Assembly: GCA_963682055.1 (NCBI GenBank)
Contig: OY821751.1
Coordinates: 1,178,001 to 1,242,000 of the forward strand
Length of the DNA stretch: 64,000 bases
Origin: Primula veris
Lineage: Eukaryota; Streptophyta; Magnoliopsida; Ericales; Primulaceae
Direction of reading: 5' to 3'
Positions 1 to 11,689 of the stretch are shown here, piece by piece. A model generated the notes under the pieces. The model was not told the origin of the DNA and did no database searches. It saw only the letters and a program-made list of their open reading frames with translations. A program made the translations under genes and the position numbers. Each line of letters opens with the position of its first letter. The stretch's first letter is position 1.

Positions 1-1165
1 CCACAAGTAAAAACTAATTGACAATTTATTATACTTTCAGTGTACATAGACTCTATACTTAATCAACTGAATTTCAACCATATATGACAATGTTTAGTTA
101 TAAATAAGAAACCATTTTTATTAGCATACACTTTGTTTTGATTGACAAATTAAATTTTCATCTAAGCAATTAATCATGTGTTGAACATAATGTATTATCA
201 TTGAATTAGAAAAAGTCAAAACTGCACTTACAAAAAGATTACCATATCTGAAATAAAATACATAAAATATGTATTGGCTTATAGTCTTACAGTGAGATAT
301 TTTAGTTTTTTACCTGTTGGATTGATTCTTTAGCAGATTGAGCAACATTGCTAGCATTATCCATTATTTGGTTGCCCTTCTCCTGTAATATTTATTTACT
401 TACATCATATATTTGTACACCTATAAACTTAGCAGTTGCTATATTGTTAGGACTAATATTTTCTGTTTTTAGTATAATATTTTAACAAATTATTCAGAAA
501 TATGGCTATATTTTACTACCAGGTTTTATCATTATATGTTGCATCATGAGTTAAAAGGGGGGGAAAATACACTAAGTGTATTGTATTACAATTGGTTCAT
601 AATTTAGTTATTGGAGTACAACTTTTAACAATTTAGTTACTGATCTATTGATTATGTTACAATTGAGGATCTGACGTTAAACAAAATGTCGGAATTACAC
701 TCACGTTCTCTTTGTAATTCTATCAACTTCCGACAAAAATAGATCCCGAATCGTGAGACATAAATAATGCAATTTCGTTGACTTATACCGTTAGTTCCTT
801 AATTGGACGAAAATTTATAAATTATTACCTAAATTGTTAAAAGTGATACTCATGTACTCAAATTGTTAACCACTGTTAATACTACACTAAACGTACTTTT
901 CCCTTAAAGCTTAGGATAATTTTGAGCTAAACTACCAAACATTATCGAACCTTTTTAGCAAGTAAGAACCTATCAACCGATCAGTTAGTTCAATGATTAA
1001 CTGAATAAAAAAAAATTACACTTCTTATACTTTAAAGACGGAAAAAATAGAGTAATTAATTTTCATTTAAACAAATAAATAATGCATAACATAAGGAAAA
1101 ATATGTACCTGGACTTGGCCCTTAGCCTGACCAGATTGGTAACTTGCATTTTGGGAATTATCCAT
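1..1165 (-). CDS. KIN2: KIN2-like small LEA/stress protein, copy A (3' exon off window)
   Basis: Small hydrophilic stress protein of the KIN1/KIN2 (COR6.6) type, a family induced by cold, drought and ABA and thought to act as a soluble protectant. Exon 1 is complement(1109..1165), coding [19 protein letters not shown]. Exon 2 is complement(314..382), 23 codons starting EKGNQIMDNAS. Both have GT/AG borders. By comparison with copies B and C the last exon (24 residues plus stop) lies just left of base 1; bases 1-60 still match the intron before exon 3 of copy C. No lesion is seen in the visible part. The protein would be 66 aa, the usual family length. Gene identity is strong; the symbol is by analogy with Arabidopsis. 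Confidence 0.85.
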
Positions 1166-1760
1166 TTTCTGAACTTGTCTTTATTTATGAAAAAAAACTA
1201 GCTTATATTTGTGTAAATATTGTATAGAATTTAATTGAAGATGAGAAACTGTGATTTAAATGTAACACAATGTGCCCTTTTTTATAGTTTTCCTGGATAA
1301 CTAACTCACAAATGTCAATCGTTTATTGAGTTTTGGCTTTTGCCTATAATTAGAATTTTTATTTATTTATTATTAGGAGTATTCGTTTGGAGATCCATAA
1401 TGTTCGAATTTATTAAATTTTGTTAAAGTTGTAGAGTGTTTTGTAATGCTCTTGAATTTCTTTGTACAAGTTTATGTCCACGCTTACAAGAAACATGAAA
1501 TATATTGATTTTCATTTTTATTTTCATTACGCCATTTTAAGTACAAGTCTTTATGTAGTTTTCTTGATTATTGAAAAAGAGTTATCGCAATGACATGGAT
1601 TATATTATGTATTTATAATGTTAGAATTTGTGACAGTAGTTTTTATATTAATTAATTTACTAAAGTTCTGTCTTAGCTAAGGTAGAATGAATCGTTAATG
1701 AAAAAACCATCGTCGACTAAATAAAGGTATGATTCATTTTTTTATATAGAAAATTAAGGA
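1166..1760 (-). promoter_or_regulatory. Upstream region of KIN copy A, lacking the G-box
   Basis: Homologous to the promoters of copies B and C. A TATA box (TATAAA read on the minus strand, about 1278-1286) sits about 115 bp before the ATG. The segment that carries CACGTG in B and C is missing: relative to copy C about 26 bp are absent near 1300-1312. Homology with the copy C flank continues to about 1760. Confidence 0.6.
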
Positions 1761-2141
1761 TTGCACCATGAAAACAAAACTATTTAACAATTGTTCCGGC
1801 TATAAAATTTAATTAAGGATTGATCCATTATTTCTGAAACTAATTAATGATTGGTTCATTTTCCATAACTAACCATTAATACGGGCATACACAATACATT
1901 ATTTATACATTTTATTTAATACATGCATACACAACACATAATTGCAGGTTGGGACGGGTTGAGTTTAGATTAATTCTTAAATTTTTATTTCGGTTATTTT
2001 TTTTCATAGTTTGCATAATCAACCTAAATTTTAAAATAAATTGAATATTTCAAAGAGAAATATAAATTAAAACCAATCAAAATATGTTTAGAACATTCAC
2101 GAACAAGTAATAAAATTAAAATATAACAAGAAGAAAATGTT
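1761..2141. other. AT-rich intergenic DNA with part of an older repeat
   Basis: No gene seen. Near 1948 a GGTTGGGACGGGTTGAG block reappears in inverted form at about 9430-9450 (CCCAACCCGTCCCAATCC). The copia element at 2147-9268 therefore seems to have landed inside an older inverted-repeat element. Confidence 0.4.
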
Positions 2142-2146
2142 GGTAT

Positions 2147-2348
2147 TGTTGTAAAATTATTGGACTCTTGGGCTTTTACTTAATGGGCCCAGATGGGCTT
2201 GTAACCCTAACCCTCTATTATATAAAGAGGGCTAGGGGTCTTGTATTTGACATTCCATTCATATTCATTCATTAATAAAGACGATACTGTTCTCCGCTCT
2301 CTCTACTTCTGTCTCCCTAAATATATAGCTAATAGTTGTATTACAACA
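2147..2348 (+). repeat. 5' LTR of the copia element
   Basis: 202 bp, TGTTGTAAAATT to GTATTACAACA. It differs from the 3' LTR by one substitution and one single-base indel. It contains a TATATAAAG promoter-like motif near 2219-2227. Confidence 0.92.
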
Positions 2349-3730
2349 CGTTATCAGCACGACTCTCGGGGATCGAAGTACGGATTATAGATTCAATAAA
2401 CCTTGAGGTTTATACGGATTTTTTTTAGGATTTTGCTATATCGAACTTCACCAACATACCGTGCGTACGGTATATGATTCTGTAACCCTATTCGTTATAT
2501 GCGTAAAAAAAAAAAAAAAAAAAACTAATCCTAACTGTTGGTTTATTGCATGTTACTAGACATAGTAATTAATTAATAAAATTACGGTTGACTACATGCC
2601 ATATTTTGTTTGGTTTTAGAATTGGATGATTACAGAACCTACTCACGAATTGCTATACCATGCTTTATGTTGACTGTTCATGACGTGGTATTACAGAACC
2701 TACTCACGAATTGCTATACCATGCTTTTATGTTGACTGTTCATGACTGTACCACGTTTAAGAAAATTGAATCTCTTAATCTCTTAATATATGCTACTGGT
2801 TCATATAAATTGAATTGCTTACCCGTGTTAAGTACATAATTTATGTATTGACCTCATGTATTAATCTGTCGGATTAAATCTGCAACAAACTGACACGTAT
2901 ATACTGATTTGTAATTCTCTGAAAGCTGTAAACTATTCTGTAAATTACTCAAGGACTAAACTAAAACTTGTCTGAATTTCTGGACTGTATATGTAATAAT
3001 GCTGTAAATAGATATATAGTTTGCTGTAATTACACGCATGGTCCTGTAGTATAATACTTATACGAAAACAGTACATATGGTTGATAAGATATAATATTTG
3101 GTAAATATCCACACACATGCATATAATTTTTTTATTAAAAGGCAAACGAATAAAAATTGCATGTTAATTGAATAAATTGATATGTTTCCATGTAAATTTA
3201 ACCCCTTTGCATGTTAAAATATTTTTTTACCATACATAGAATTGATTGGTAATTAAAAATATATTGTTTGCTTGCATGTTAAAACTACCATGTATAGAAT
3301 TATTCATATGGCGATAAACATAGATAATTGATTGATATCTTGTTAGCATAATCATATCTTTTTGATATTATCATATATAAATATCACATATGCCAGTAAA
3401 TTATTGGATTGGATCTAATTGATTTGATTTGATATGTTAGAATCTAATTGGATTGATTGATAATTTTAAATTGATTTGATTTGATATGTTAGAACTTTAT
3501 AGATTGATTGATAATCTTAAATTGATTTGTTTATAACACCAAATCTCCTGCATGATTAGATAGATCCTAAAATATATTTACTGCCTGTTTATATATGTGT
3601 GGTTAATCTAGATAGATATTCTCTATGCTGTTAATATTATTGCCATATATAAAATGCGAAAATCATATATATTCACATTTAAGTTGGAAAAATTATAAAT
3701 CTTCCCCAAATAGGCTCACCTATTTGGATA
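2349..3730 (+). other. Leader of the copia element with tandem duplications
   Basis: No coding sequence recognised. A segment of about 62 bp is duplicated in tandem (about 2629-2690 and 2691-2752). A TTGATTTGATATGTTAGAA-type unit of about 60 bp is repeated at about 3420-3535. An A-run lies at 2506-2523. The leader is long for a copia element. Confidence 0.6.
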
Positions 3731-5971
3731 CGATGTCTAGGAAAGATAAAGGCGGAAGTCGTTCTCCTAATGAGGTCGGTTTTTAAGAGGCATTCGTGCC
3801 CACCCCCCTCACCGTCTTTCCTGGTCGTGTCCAAGTAGAGCTACCGAAAGGGTTGACTAAATAATAATTTCCCCGAGTGTGTTTATATAGTGATGTATGT
3901 TTCGCCGAATTGGTGTTTCAGTATCGACCCGTCGTTCGATCAATGAGAACCGATTCACATGAGAAGCAAAACTAATGTTTTCGAACCTGTCGTTTCGGGA
4001 AAAAAGTTTGTGCTTGTGCAAACCATAAACATATAAACCAGTCGTTTTATATGAAAAATAATCCAGAACTCCCAACACATGTTGGATGCCATCTATGATG
4101 AGAAAAATCGCAAAACATACTTGCGAAATGACTGTTTAGACGTTGATGTTATTCCGTCACCACATGTTAGTCACCCTGATGTGTGAAAATGTGATGCCCA
4201 ATTTTTTTTTGGATGCCATCTTTGATGAGTAAAACACAAATTTGTTGTTACCATCAGGATGAATGCTAAGGCGTTGATTTTATTCCGCCGCCACATTTGA
4301 GACGTGATGACGTCTATGGTGAACAAATGTCTGAAATTGACATATTGGAGCAATCCTTCACCAAAATACTAGCTTGGAAATTGTATTCCATAAGCAGTAT
4401 CGTGAATTTATATTCACCATGTTCCTTTATCACCCATCTGTTATTGGATAAGAAAATTACCCCGGTGAGTAGTTTTAATCCTATTGGGTCAATGGCGAAT
4501 TGTTTGCCTGATATTAATGCTCTTCGTGTACATTTTTTTCCATGAATCGAGAACCGAGACAAGTGTTATTTGTCTCGAACTGTCGCGATCCCGATGAATC
4601 GCCTAGCCAAGCGAGATTTTAGACAATCGTCAAAATTGAAAACCTGTGGCTTCAAGACGACATTAATTGAAAGGAACAATATAGCTCATTGTCACAAAGC
4701 AAGAGATAATGCTCAAGGAGGCAACTCTATGCTATAAAGACAAAGGTCATGACTCCTTAAATAGTTCAAAACTATTACAAAGGTGAAAAACCCGATGTTA
4801 ATGTGGTTAAAGCTAACTGAAAGTAAACTCTTGAGACCCCCGGTTTTGTGGCTCAATTGAGTTTGGGACCTTTGTTTATTGATTTTGATAAATCATTGAG
4901 CCATTTTTTCGCTCATCTGGATTATGTTTTCTATTTGGATCATTATTTTTCCATTTGGACCATACTTTTGGATTATGGTTTGCCTGTTTACGAAATTTCT
5001 CGAAATAATTTAAAGTGTTTTGAGCAAATTCCTTTGACAAATGTGACCAAACTTTAAATTATGAAATTTTAGGCAATACTTGTGGTGTAGTTGGTTTTTT
5101 AGAAATAGTGGGTAACAGTGTACCACATAATTTCACCAACTATTTGCCTAAAAGAGTACTCAGTGACAACGATTCTGGACCTGTCGTTCCAAATCGAAAT
5201 CTTTGGTAAAACCAAATTGATTTGTCAAGTATGAGGTCTTATACTCATGTAGGTCCTGCCGTACCTTGTTGAGTTATAAAATATTCGAGAAAACCAGTGT
5301 TACCTGGTAATAGCTCATGAAATAATTAAATTTCTTTACATAGCCTCCATTCAATACGATCAAAAACGTATTTTAGAGGAGTTGAAATGTCTTTCAAGTG
5401 GTTGCTACCACATTTTTAAAGTATTTAAAGTTACCTTATCATTTCGCCTGTCGTCGAAATGATAAATGATTTAGATGCTAAGACATGATTGTCTGTACTA
5501 TCATTCGCCTGTCGTCGATTGATAAGAGCATTTTGACATTGTGGCATTGACCGGATGAGATATTCCCGGGTCAAAAGACGATGCTTGATTTATAATCGCA
5601 TCGCATTTGGATTTTATCTGAGAATATATTTCGCGATTAATCCGAAATTCATGCCATTAATGCTCACTTTGAAAGACCAGTATGTGTAAAGATCACGAAA
5701 TGAACTCGTAGAATTCTTGTAAAGAATTGAAGGAGTTATTGTGGACTTATCCAACCATAAGACGGACCATAAATATAAATGGTTATGGTTGATGCATCGA
5801 CAATAGGTCACATGATTATTGTTGTCTACAGAAATGCAGTATTTTCCAAACTTTTAGCCCTATCATTAAGTTGATGGCCCATGATCCGGATTATCCTGAA
5901 AAGTCTAGCCGACTTGATAATTCCGAAGAGTAATAATCGAAATTTCGATTTGAATTACTTGAGTTTGGAAA

Positions 5972-6202
5972 TTGAAATTGAACATCCTGTCGATTATGTT
6001 CAGACCCAAATGGACTCACGGAAAGTTTGATGATGCGACTGCAAATGATTGCACGCATTTCTTGGTCTTGCGCACCAAGATTTATATTTCCGTGTGGGGT
6101 TATGCTATTTTGCTGCATTGGTCCGTTATGAGGCCCATAGACACTCAAACACCATATGCGTACCAGCTGGTTACTGGTTATGAGCCAGAAGTCTCATATT
6201 AA
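5972..6202 (+). pseudogene. Copia integrase C-terminal remnant
   Basis: The longest recognisable piece of pol in the copia element, a 76-codon open stretch. It contains LRTKIYISVWGYAILL and QLVTGYEPEVSY, close to the integrase C-terminal region of plant copia elements in which a VWG(Y/H)AILHA motif is followed by QLV.GYEP..SHLR. A stop follows immediately. The next bases still resemble the RVFG continuation but carry further stops. Upstream, VEHPV.Y can be read at about 5977-5997, just before the TQ.G-type motif. The homology is visible but the function is lost. Confidence 0.7.
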
Positions 6203-8316
6203 CGCGTGTTTGGAGTGCTTAATTAATATTTTGATTGAGCCGCTATAGCGTTCAAAATATGGACCTCTGAAGGGGACATAAGTCGATTATGAATCTCCTG
6301 CCTATCATTTGATAGAGTAACCTTGGCAAGCGATCTCTTTACTGCATGATATGCGAAAGTGACATCGCTAAGACTGTTCTTCCCGTCGTTAGGGGGAGAT
6401 TTGCACGTTACCGTTGATAAGGAACGACATGAAGTAACGTGGCATAACCCACTCAGTCTTAGCTTGATCCCCAAAACTGCACTTAGTGATAAGTAAGTGC
6501 ATAGACTCCCTCAAGTCTAACTAAATGCCAGATGCATTTAATGACTTTATGAGATGTCACAAGATCATTTATACCTACTGCAAAATGCTTGCAAGGATAG
6601 ACGTCCCTGTCGGACGCCGTGTTCCTGTCGTAACACGTTGCTTTGGCCGAACCCGCCAAGCAAAGGACGCTGTCATCGGCCGTCAGTCTGTCATCCTTCC
6701 CAAGATATGAGAAAGTTGACCGGTTCTTAATTCGTTCAGCCCCAGAGGTGGTGAACTGAAACTCGTTTGTCGCATGAGATTATAAAAGATCAAGGAGATG
6801 TGTGATTTCCTCCTCATCCTAAGAATCTCGAAATATCTGTCGATCATGATATCTTAGACGATATTAAAGCAAAACGAGACTGTCATTGATTACTTGTTCA
6901 TATATTCAGTGACGACTGATAATATGAACAAATTATGACAGAGAACCATATATCGTTGCCTGAAGTCAACGTAGAATAGACTGTACTAATTGCAATCCAA
7001 GTAGACTCCTTAGCGAAAGTGTGTTCGGACCTGTAGTTCCAACACCACCAATGTTAAACGAGTTCGTTTATTTGGTTATTCGTAAGGAAAAGTGATGAGA
7101 ATAATGAGATTGTAGAATGCTCGCCTAGTAGCGCAAGGCTTCTCTCACACCTTGGAATTGATTACGAGATGGTTGATTTCCTCGTAATGGACATTATAAC
7201 AGTCCCCTACTTTACCAGTTTAGTAGTTTCCGAAAAACTGAGTATGCAGCCATGAATGTGGTCACGGTTTTATCTCTATGGGGATTTAGACAAAGAGATA
7301 TAGATGAAGGTCCCTGTGTGACTTCATGTGCTTAAATCAAGTAGTTTCTGACCACGGAACACGATCTCAATTGACTGAGACATTTACTATATGGATTAAT
7401 ATAATCCGAGCGGATGTGGTATACCGCCTAAGTGAGTACTTGATTAGCTTGGGATACTTGAACAAGTATTATGCCCTTGTGTGTTTTATTATGCGATCCA
7501 CTTTTTGGATTTGCCTTCGAGATGAAGGATCTTGGGAAGAAACGGTAGTGACTCGACCTGATGATCGAGTCCCGTAAAGATTGAATCTAAGTCCATGATT
7601 CAGACTACACCCAGAAGCTGTTATGACGTTTTAGTCATCATGACGCTAAGTCATCAGATTCTTCCATGATCGTTCGATCACTAGACATTGATATAGACCC
7701 AGTCCGTCCCTGATGAGACGATGAAGAGATATTGAACCATAAAGTTCATATCTAAGTACAATAAGCGCATCATTGTACTTGGTCTAATGTGCTAGGACGA
7801 ACATCTCGTCTGCTGTGAATGGTATAGCTCGACACAGCATCGCGCTAACACGCTGCCATCGAAATGGCACTAAAGACACATTCCCTTACCTTATGGTAAT
7901 TTTGGAAGTGAGCTTGTTTTATCCCATTTGCGTCATCGAGTGTACCTACCCCCTTCGGTACTCGAATTAACGCAACCCTTTTTCGGTTATACCGATGCCG
8001 GTTACTTATCAGACCCGCATAAGGGATATTCCTAACATGGTATGTCTTTACCATTAGGAATAAGGCGACATCTTGGAGGTCTTGGAATGACTCCAAGTGA
8101 ATCACTCTGATCTATTCGTGCTCTATGAGACGACTAGAGAGTGTATATGGCTTCGAGCTAGTATTAGTCATATTTGAATTACATATGTTCTGTCTTACGA
8201 TCCAGATAAAACACTTGTCATAGAAGACAACTTGTTGTTATTGATCAAGAGAGACATGACTACATTATGCTATTTAGCATTTCTCGCCGAAATTAATCTT
8301 CACAAATGAAGTTTAA

Positions 8317-8690
8317 GAGCATCCAGTTGAATGCTCGTTCTATTCCACATTAGATTTTCTTGCATCCAGTCGTATGCAAGTAAATGAGGCATCCAGTCGA
8401 ATGCTCGTACTCTTTCTTGGAATATGAAATCTTTGCACCCAGTCGTGTGCAAGTGAGGGGGAGCATCCAGGTGAATGCTTATTGCACTAATTACCACTTA
8501 GTCGAAATCTTCGCACCCTGTCGTGTGCAAGTGAGGGGGAGCATCCAGTCGCATGCTCGTGTACTCTTTTTGTCCTTAGACCAAGGTTTTTTCCCACTGG
8601 GTTTTCCTTGGCAAGGTTTTTAGCGAGACACGTTCCTATCATATCTCACTTAAGATTGCCGAAATTAGGGGGAGTATCCTGTTGTATACT
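8317..8690 (+). repeat. Cluster of eight short hairpins in the copia 3' region
   Basis: Hairpins at 8317-8336, 8359-8380, 8389-8404, 8433-8452, 8462-8479, 8513-8528, 8539-8558 and 8673-8690. Each is a 4-7 bp inverted repeat around an 8-nt loop of the form CCWGTYGW or close to it. Stems differ (GAGCAT, CTTGCAT, TTGCAC, AGTAT and others) but each pairs with its own partner. Related hairpins occur upstream in the same element (see findings). Confidence 0.8.
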
Positions 8691-8995
8691 TCTTACCACT
8701 GTGTACTCTTTTGTCCTTCGACTAGAGATTTTTTCCCACTGGGTTTACTCTAGCAAGGTTTTGATGAGGCACCTGTTTTGTGGTTGATCCCTACTACTAC
8801 CATTGTTGCACTCTTTTTCCTTCGATCAGAGATTTTCTCATTGGGTTTGCTCTGACAAGGTTTTGATGAGGCACACTGTTTTGTGGTTAGTTACTTACAT
8901 GATATTTCGGCCTATATCATTCGGCTACACAGTTTCTCCTAGGTACCGGTTTTGTCCCACACTGGGTTTTCCGGCCTTAAGGTTTTTATGTGTTT
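8582..8995 (+). repeat. Repeated CCCACTGGGTTT...CAAGGTTTT module before the 3' LTR
   Basis: Four imperfect copies near 8585-8640, 8714-8780, 8818-8880 and 8945-8990, each with a (CC)CACTGGGTTT or CATTGGGTTT block followed by a (G/A)CAAGGTTTT block and then GAGGCAC or GAGACAC. This module is common just upstream of the polypurine tract in plant copia elements (from memory). Confidence 0.75.
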
Positions 8996-9065
8996 AGCAC
9001 TGCGAATGAACTCGACTCAGATCGACTGCATGAAGACGAAGAATTCAAGACGTCCAAAGGGGGAG

Positions 9066-9268
9066 TGTTGTAAGATTATTGGACTCTTGGGCTTTTACTT
9101 AATGGGCCCAGATGGGCTTGTAACCCTAACCCTCTATCTATATAAAGAGGGCTAGGGGTCTTGTATTTGACATTCCATTCATATTCATTCATTAATAAAG
9201 ACGATACTGTTCTCCGCTCTCTCTACTTCTGTCTCCCTAAATATATAGCTAATAGTTGTATTACAACA
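9066..9268 (+). repeat. 3' LTR of the copia element
   Basis: 203 bp, TGTTGTAAGATT to GTATTACAACA, directly after the AAAGGGGGAG tract. It is followed by the target duplication GGTAT. Confidence 0.92.
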
Positions 9269-9273
9269 GGTAT

Positions 9274-9560
9274 CTTAAAATACACTATATATATATATAT
9301 ATATATTGCGGGTTGAAACAGATTGAGACGGATTAACCCGCGATTTGTGAATCTCAACCCTAACCCAACCCGTAAAATATATAGCGGATTAGGGCTGGAC
9401 GGATTGATTTTTTTTTGGACACTCAACCTACCCCAACCCGTCCCAATCCATACGGACTGGGTTATGGGACGGGTTTACGGATTTTTTGCCTAGTAATAAT
9501 TAGAACGTACAAAACAATATGGTTATTGGTTAGAGGGCTTTTTGAGTTACAATTATGGAA
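9274..9560. other. Flank with AT microsatellite and inverted GGGTTG/CAACCC blocks
   Basis: A short (AT)n run lies at about 9286-9306. It is followed by several AACCCG/CGGGTT blocks in both orientations up to about 9480, probably the other half of the older inverted-repeat element interrupted by the copia insertion. No gene. Confidence 0.45.
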
Positions 9561-9573
9561 TCACTAACTTCAG

Positions 9574-11557
9574 TTTTTTTTTTTTTTATCAAACAGAAAT
9601 TATATAAAAACAAGGTCTCTATGGGATAAACCCCCATAGTGGTCATTACATCGAGATACATTCTGAAAATTGACTCTAACATCCATATAGGAAATATTGC
9701 TAGAAAGGTGAGAAAATGCCAAACAGCCAGCAAGACCTCTTGTTTCACCGGAAAAAGATCACCAAAAACCAAACGTCTCTCATTATACCCCCTCCTCCTT
9801 GTATCTCCTATATCAGTGTGATCAAAAGCATTTGATTCTTGGTTTTCCATTTCTAATTAGCAAAAGGAGCTCTGGATTAAAGCATTCAAAGACCTTCTAG
9901 TAATATATATACAAAGAAACTGCCACATGAAATTGGCATAAAGCTAAGTACCAAAAAAGATTAAAACTGCTAGACCATCTGTATATAACATAGTAAACTA
10001 AAAGCTGCTCCACCTGCATCTTTAAACAAAAGCTAATTAGAATTAAAAAGCGCAGAACTTTTTTCAGACATAAGTCCTCATTAAAAAGTTGCCTTTGTAG
10101 GCAAGACAAATCAAAAAAGCATAAGCTTCAGAAAAATTTCCTCACAAGCTTTAGATATCTGTTCTTATCCATTATATCTTATAAATCCCAAACACAACCT
10201 TGTTCTCAGACTGGATCTTCCCTGAACTGTTGTTTTGGTGATTTGGTAAACTTCAGAAAGAATTCATCATAAGTCATAAGGTTAAAAACAGTAAAGTTTT
10301 AAACCTTTTCTAGATTTTAAAGTAGCTACCCCTTAGGCAAGATGTGTTTTTTTGGTCCAAAAAATAAGCAGCATAAATATTCTTAGGTAAATCCATAGCT
10401 CTGCCTGTAGTAAAATTGTTTCCATTTGACACCATTTTGGCCAAACCATCCGCAACCTGGTTCTGCTCTCTATAAGCATGCTTCACAGTTAGTCCAACAT
10501 AATCCATAAGAATGATTATGTCCTTCCATATAGAGCCAAATTTGAAGCCAGAATAAGACTTAGTGTTCCACCAAGTAACTATCATTTCAGAGTCAGTTTC
10601 CACCATTACATTTGTCACACCCATAGTGTAGCAAATAATTAAACCCTCTTTAAGAGCCATCATCTCAGCATACATATTGGTTTGCTTGCCCAGATTTTTA
10701 GAAAAAGCTAGTACTAGCATGCCTTTATGGTCTCTTAAAACGCCACCACATCCATTATTGTTGTTGTTAAGAGAAGATCCATCTAAGTTTAATTTTAATC
10801 TACCTGTGGGTGGACAATTCCACCAAACCAACTTAGCCTTTTTCATTTTACAGTGAATAGTTTTCAGGTTTAAAGACATAAGTGTAAGGCAATGAAAGTT
10901 ATTAGCAGGTCTTTTGGGTTTGATCAAAAAATTAAGATCATGCAACCATTTAGTCACCTTTTTAATGATGCTTTCAACACACATTTTCTCATTTTCAAAC
11001 CTGTTTTTGTTCTTACTAAGCCATATCTCCCAACTAACAATGAAAGGGACTAGAACAGCTAGCATACCAGTTTGAGAGAGGTCACATAACTTGCACCATT
11101 TTACCATGTTTTGCTTCCAACAGTTGGTAAATCTAATATTGAAACCAAAGACATCTGCAAAATAACTCCAAACCTGTTTACAAATCTCACTAGAGCCAAA
11201 GAGATGATTAGCTGTGTCAAGAGTGTGATCCCTACAACAAGAACAACTAGTGACTGTGGAGATCCCATATTTTTTAAGATCCTCCTCCAGTTTAACAGCA
11301 TTGTACCAAAGCTTCCAAGAAAAAATGCTAATTTTAGTGGGTAAAACAGTATTCCAAATATATTTTGCCACATTTAAAGCAGGTTTCTTATCCCTTACAA
11401 AATTATAAGAGCTTTTTGCAGTAAAGTCCCCATTAAAAGTAAAAGGCCAGTATCTAACATCATCTCATTTTCTTAAAAACAATCTCTTACAGGTAACTTT
11501 CAGTAAAAGTTCATTACCCCTCATGTGCCATAGCAAGGTAGTGTCCCAGCCATTGTT
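9574..11557 (-). mobile_element. 5'-truncated LINE (non-LTR retrotransposon)
   Basis: A minus-strand insertion flanked by near-identical 13-bp direct repeats, TCACTAACTT(C/A)AG, at 9561-9573 and 11558-11570. The poly(A) tail shows as a T-run starting at 9574. A 3' UTR of about 0.7 kb (9590-10309) is followed by the C-terminal half of ORF2. The reverse transcriptase and endonuclease domains are missing through 5' truncation. The target duplication, tail and truncation together are the hallmark of target-primed reverse transcription. Confidence 0.88.
10310..11557 (-). pseudogene. LINE ORF2 C-terminus: zinc-binding RT-associated domain plus RNase H
   Basis: A 353-codon open frame ends at 10310. 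It starts inside the zf-RVT region (WNTVLPTKISIFSWKL, then a C.CC...NHLF metal-binding pattern, then VW). It continues into an RVT_3-type RNase H with all four acidic catalytic positions visible: LNLDGSS, AEMMALKEG, VETDSE and VADGLA. Upstream the same frame continues to the 5' junction (WDTTLLWHMRGNELL...) but is interrupted by an in-frame TGA at 11465-11467. This is the relic of a LINE polyprotein, not a host gene. A domesticated RNase H protein is unlikely given the truncation and target duplication. Confidence 0.85.
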
Positions 11558-11689
11558 TCACTAACTTAAGTTCAAGTTAATTATACTAACGAGTAGTACA
11601 AGTTTTTATCGGAGAAAAATTATTAGTCAGGACTAATGGTCAATTATTATCTAGCTTGATCAGTGGTTCCCTTTGTAATATATATACAA

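Larger units (their letters stand above)
2147..9268 (+). mobile_element. Ty1/copia LTR retrotransposon with intact ends and ruined coding region
   Basis: The two LTRs (2147-2348 and 9066-9268) start TGTTGTAA and end TTACAACA. They are flanked by a perfect 5-bp target duplication, GGTAT, at 2142-2146 and 9269-9273. A purine-rich tract (AAAGGGGGAG) abuts the 3' LTR, and CGTTATCAGCACGA stands in primer-binding-site position after the 5' LTR. Fragments of copia pol occur in order on the plus strand, broken by stops and frameshifts: gag-like DNA near 4300-4450, integrase near 5980-6200, a MPDAFNDF linker near 6525, FEMKDLGK of RT near 7515, and an RNase H remnant near 8120. Motif wording resembles the Ivana/Oryco lineage (inferred from memory). 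It cannot encode its own proteins. Confidence 0.92.

Noticed and set aside
6380..6410. CCCGTCGT near 6396 as another member of the hairpin family
   Set aside because: The flanks are not complementary. The bases fit the codons of a conserved pol motif (FPSLGGE-like), so it is counted as coding remnant.
9530..9850. 106-codon minus-strand frame
   Set aside because: Lies mostly in the 3' UTR and poly(A) of the LINE and crosses its insertion junction and target duplication. No domain seen.
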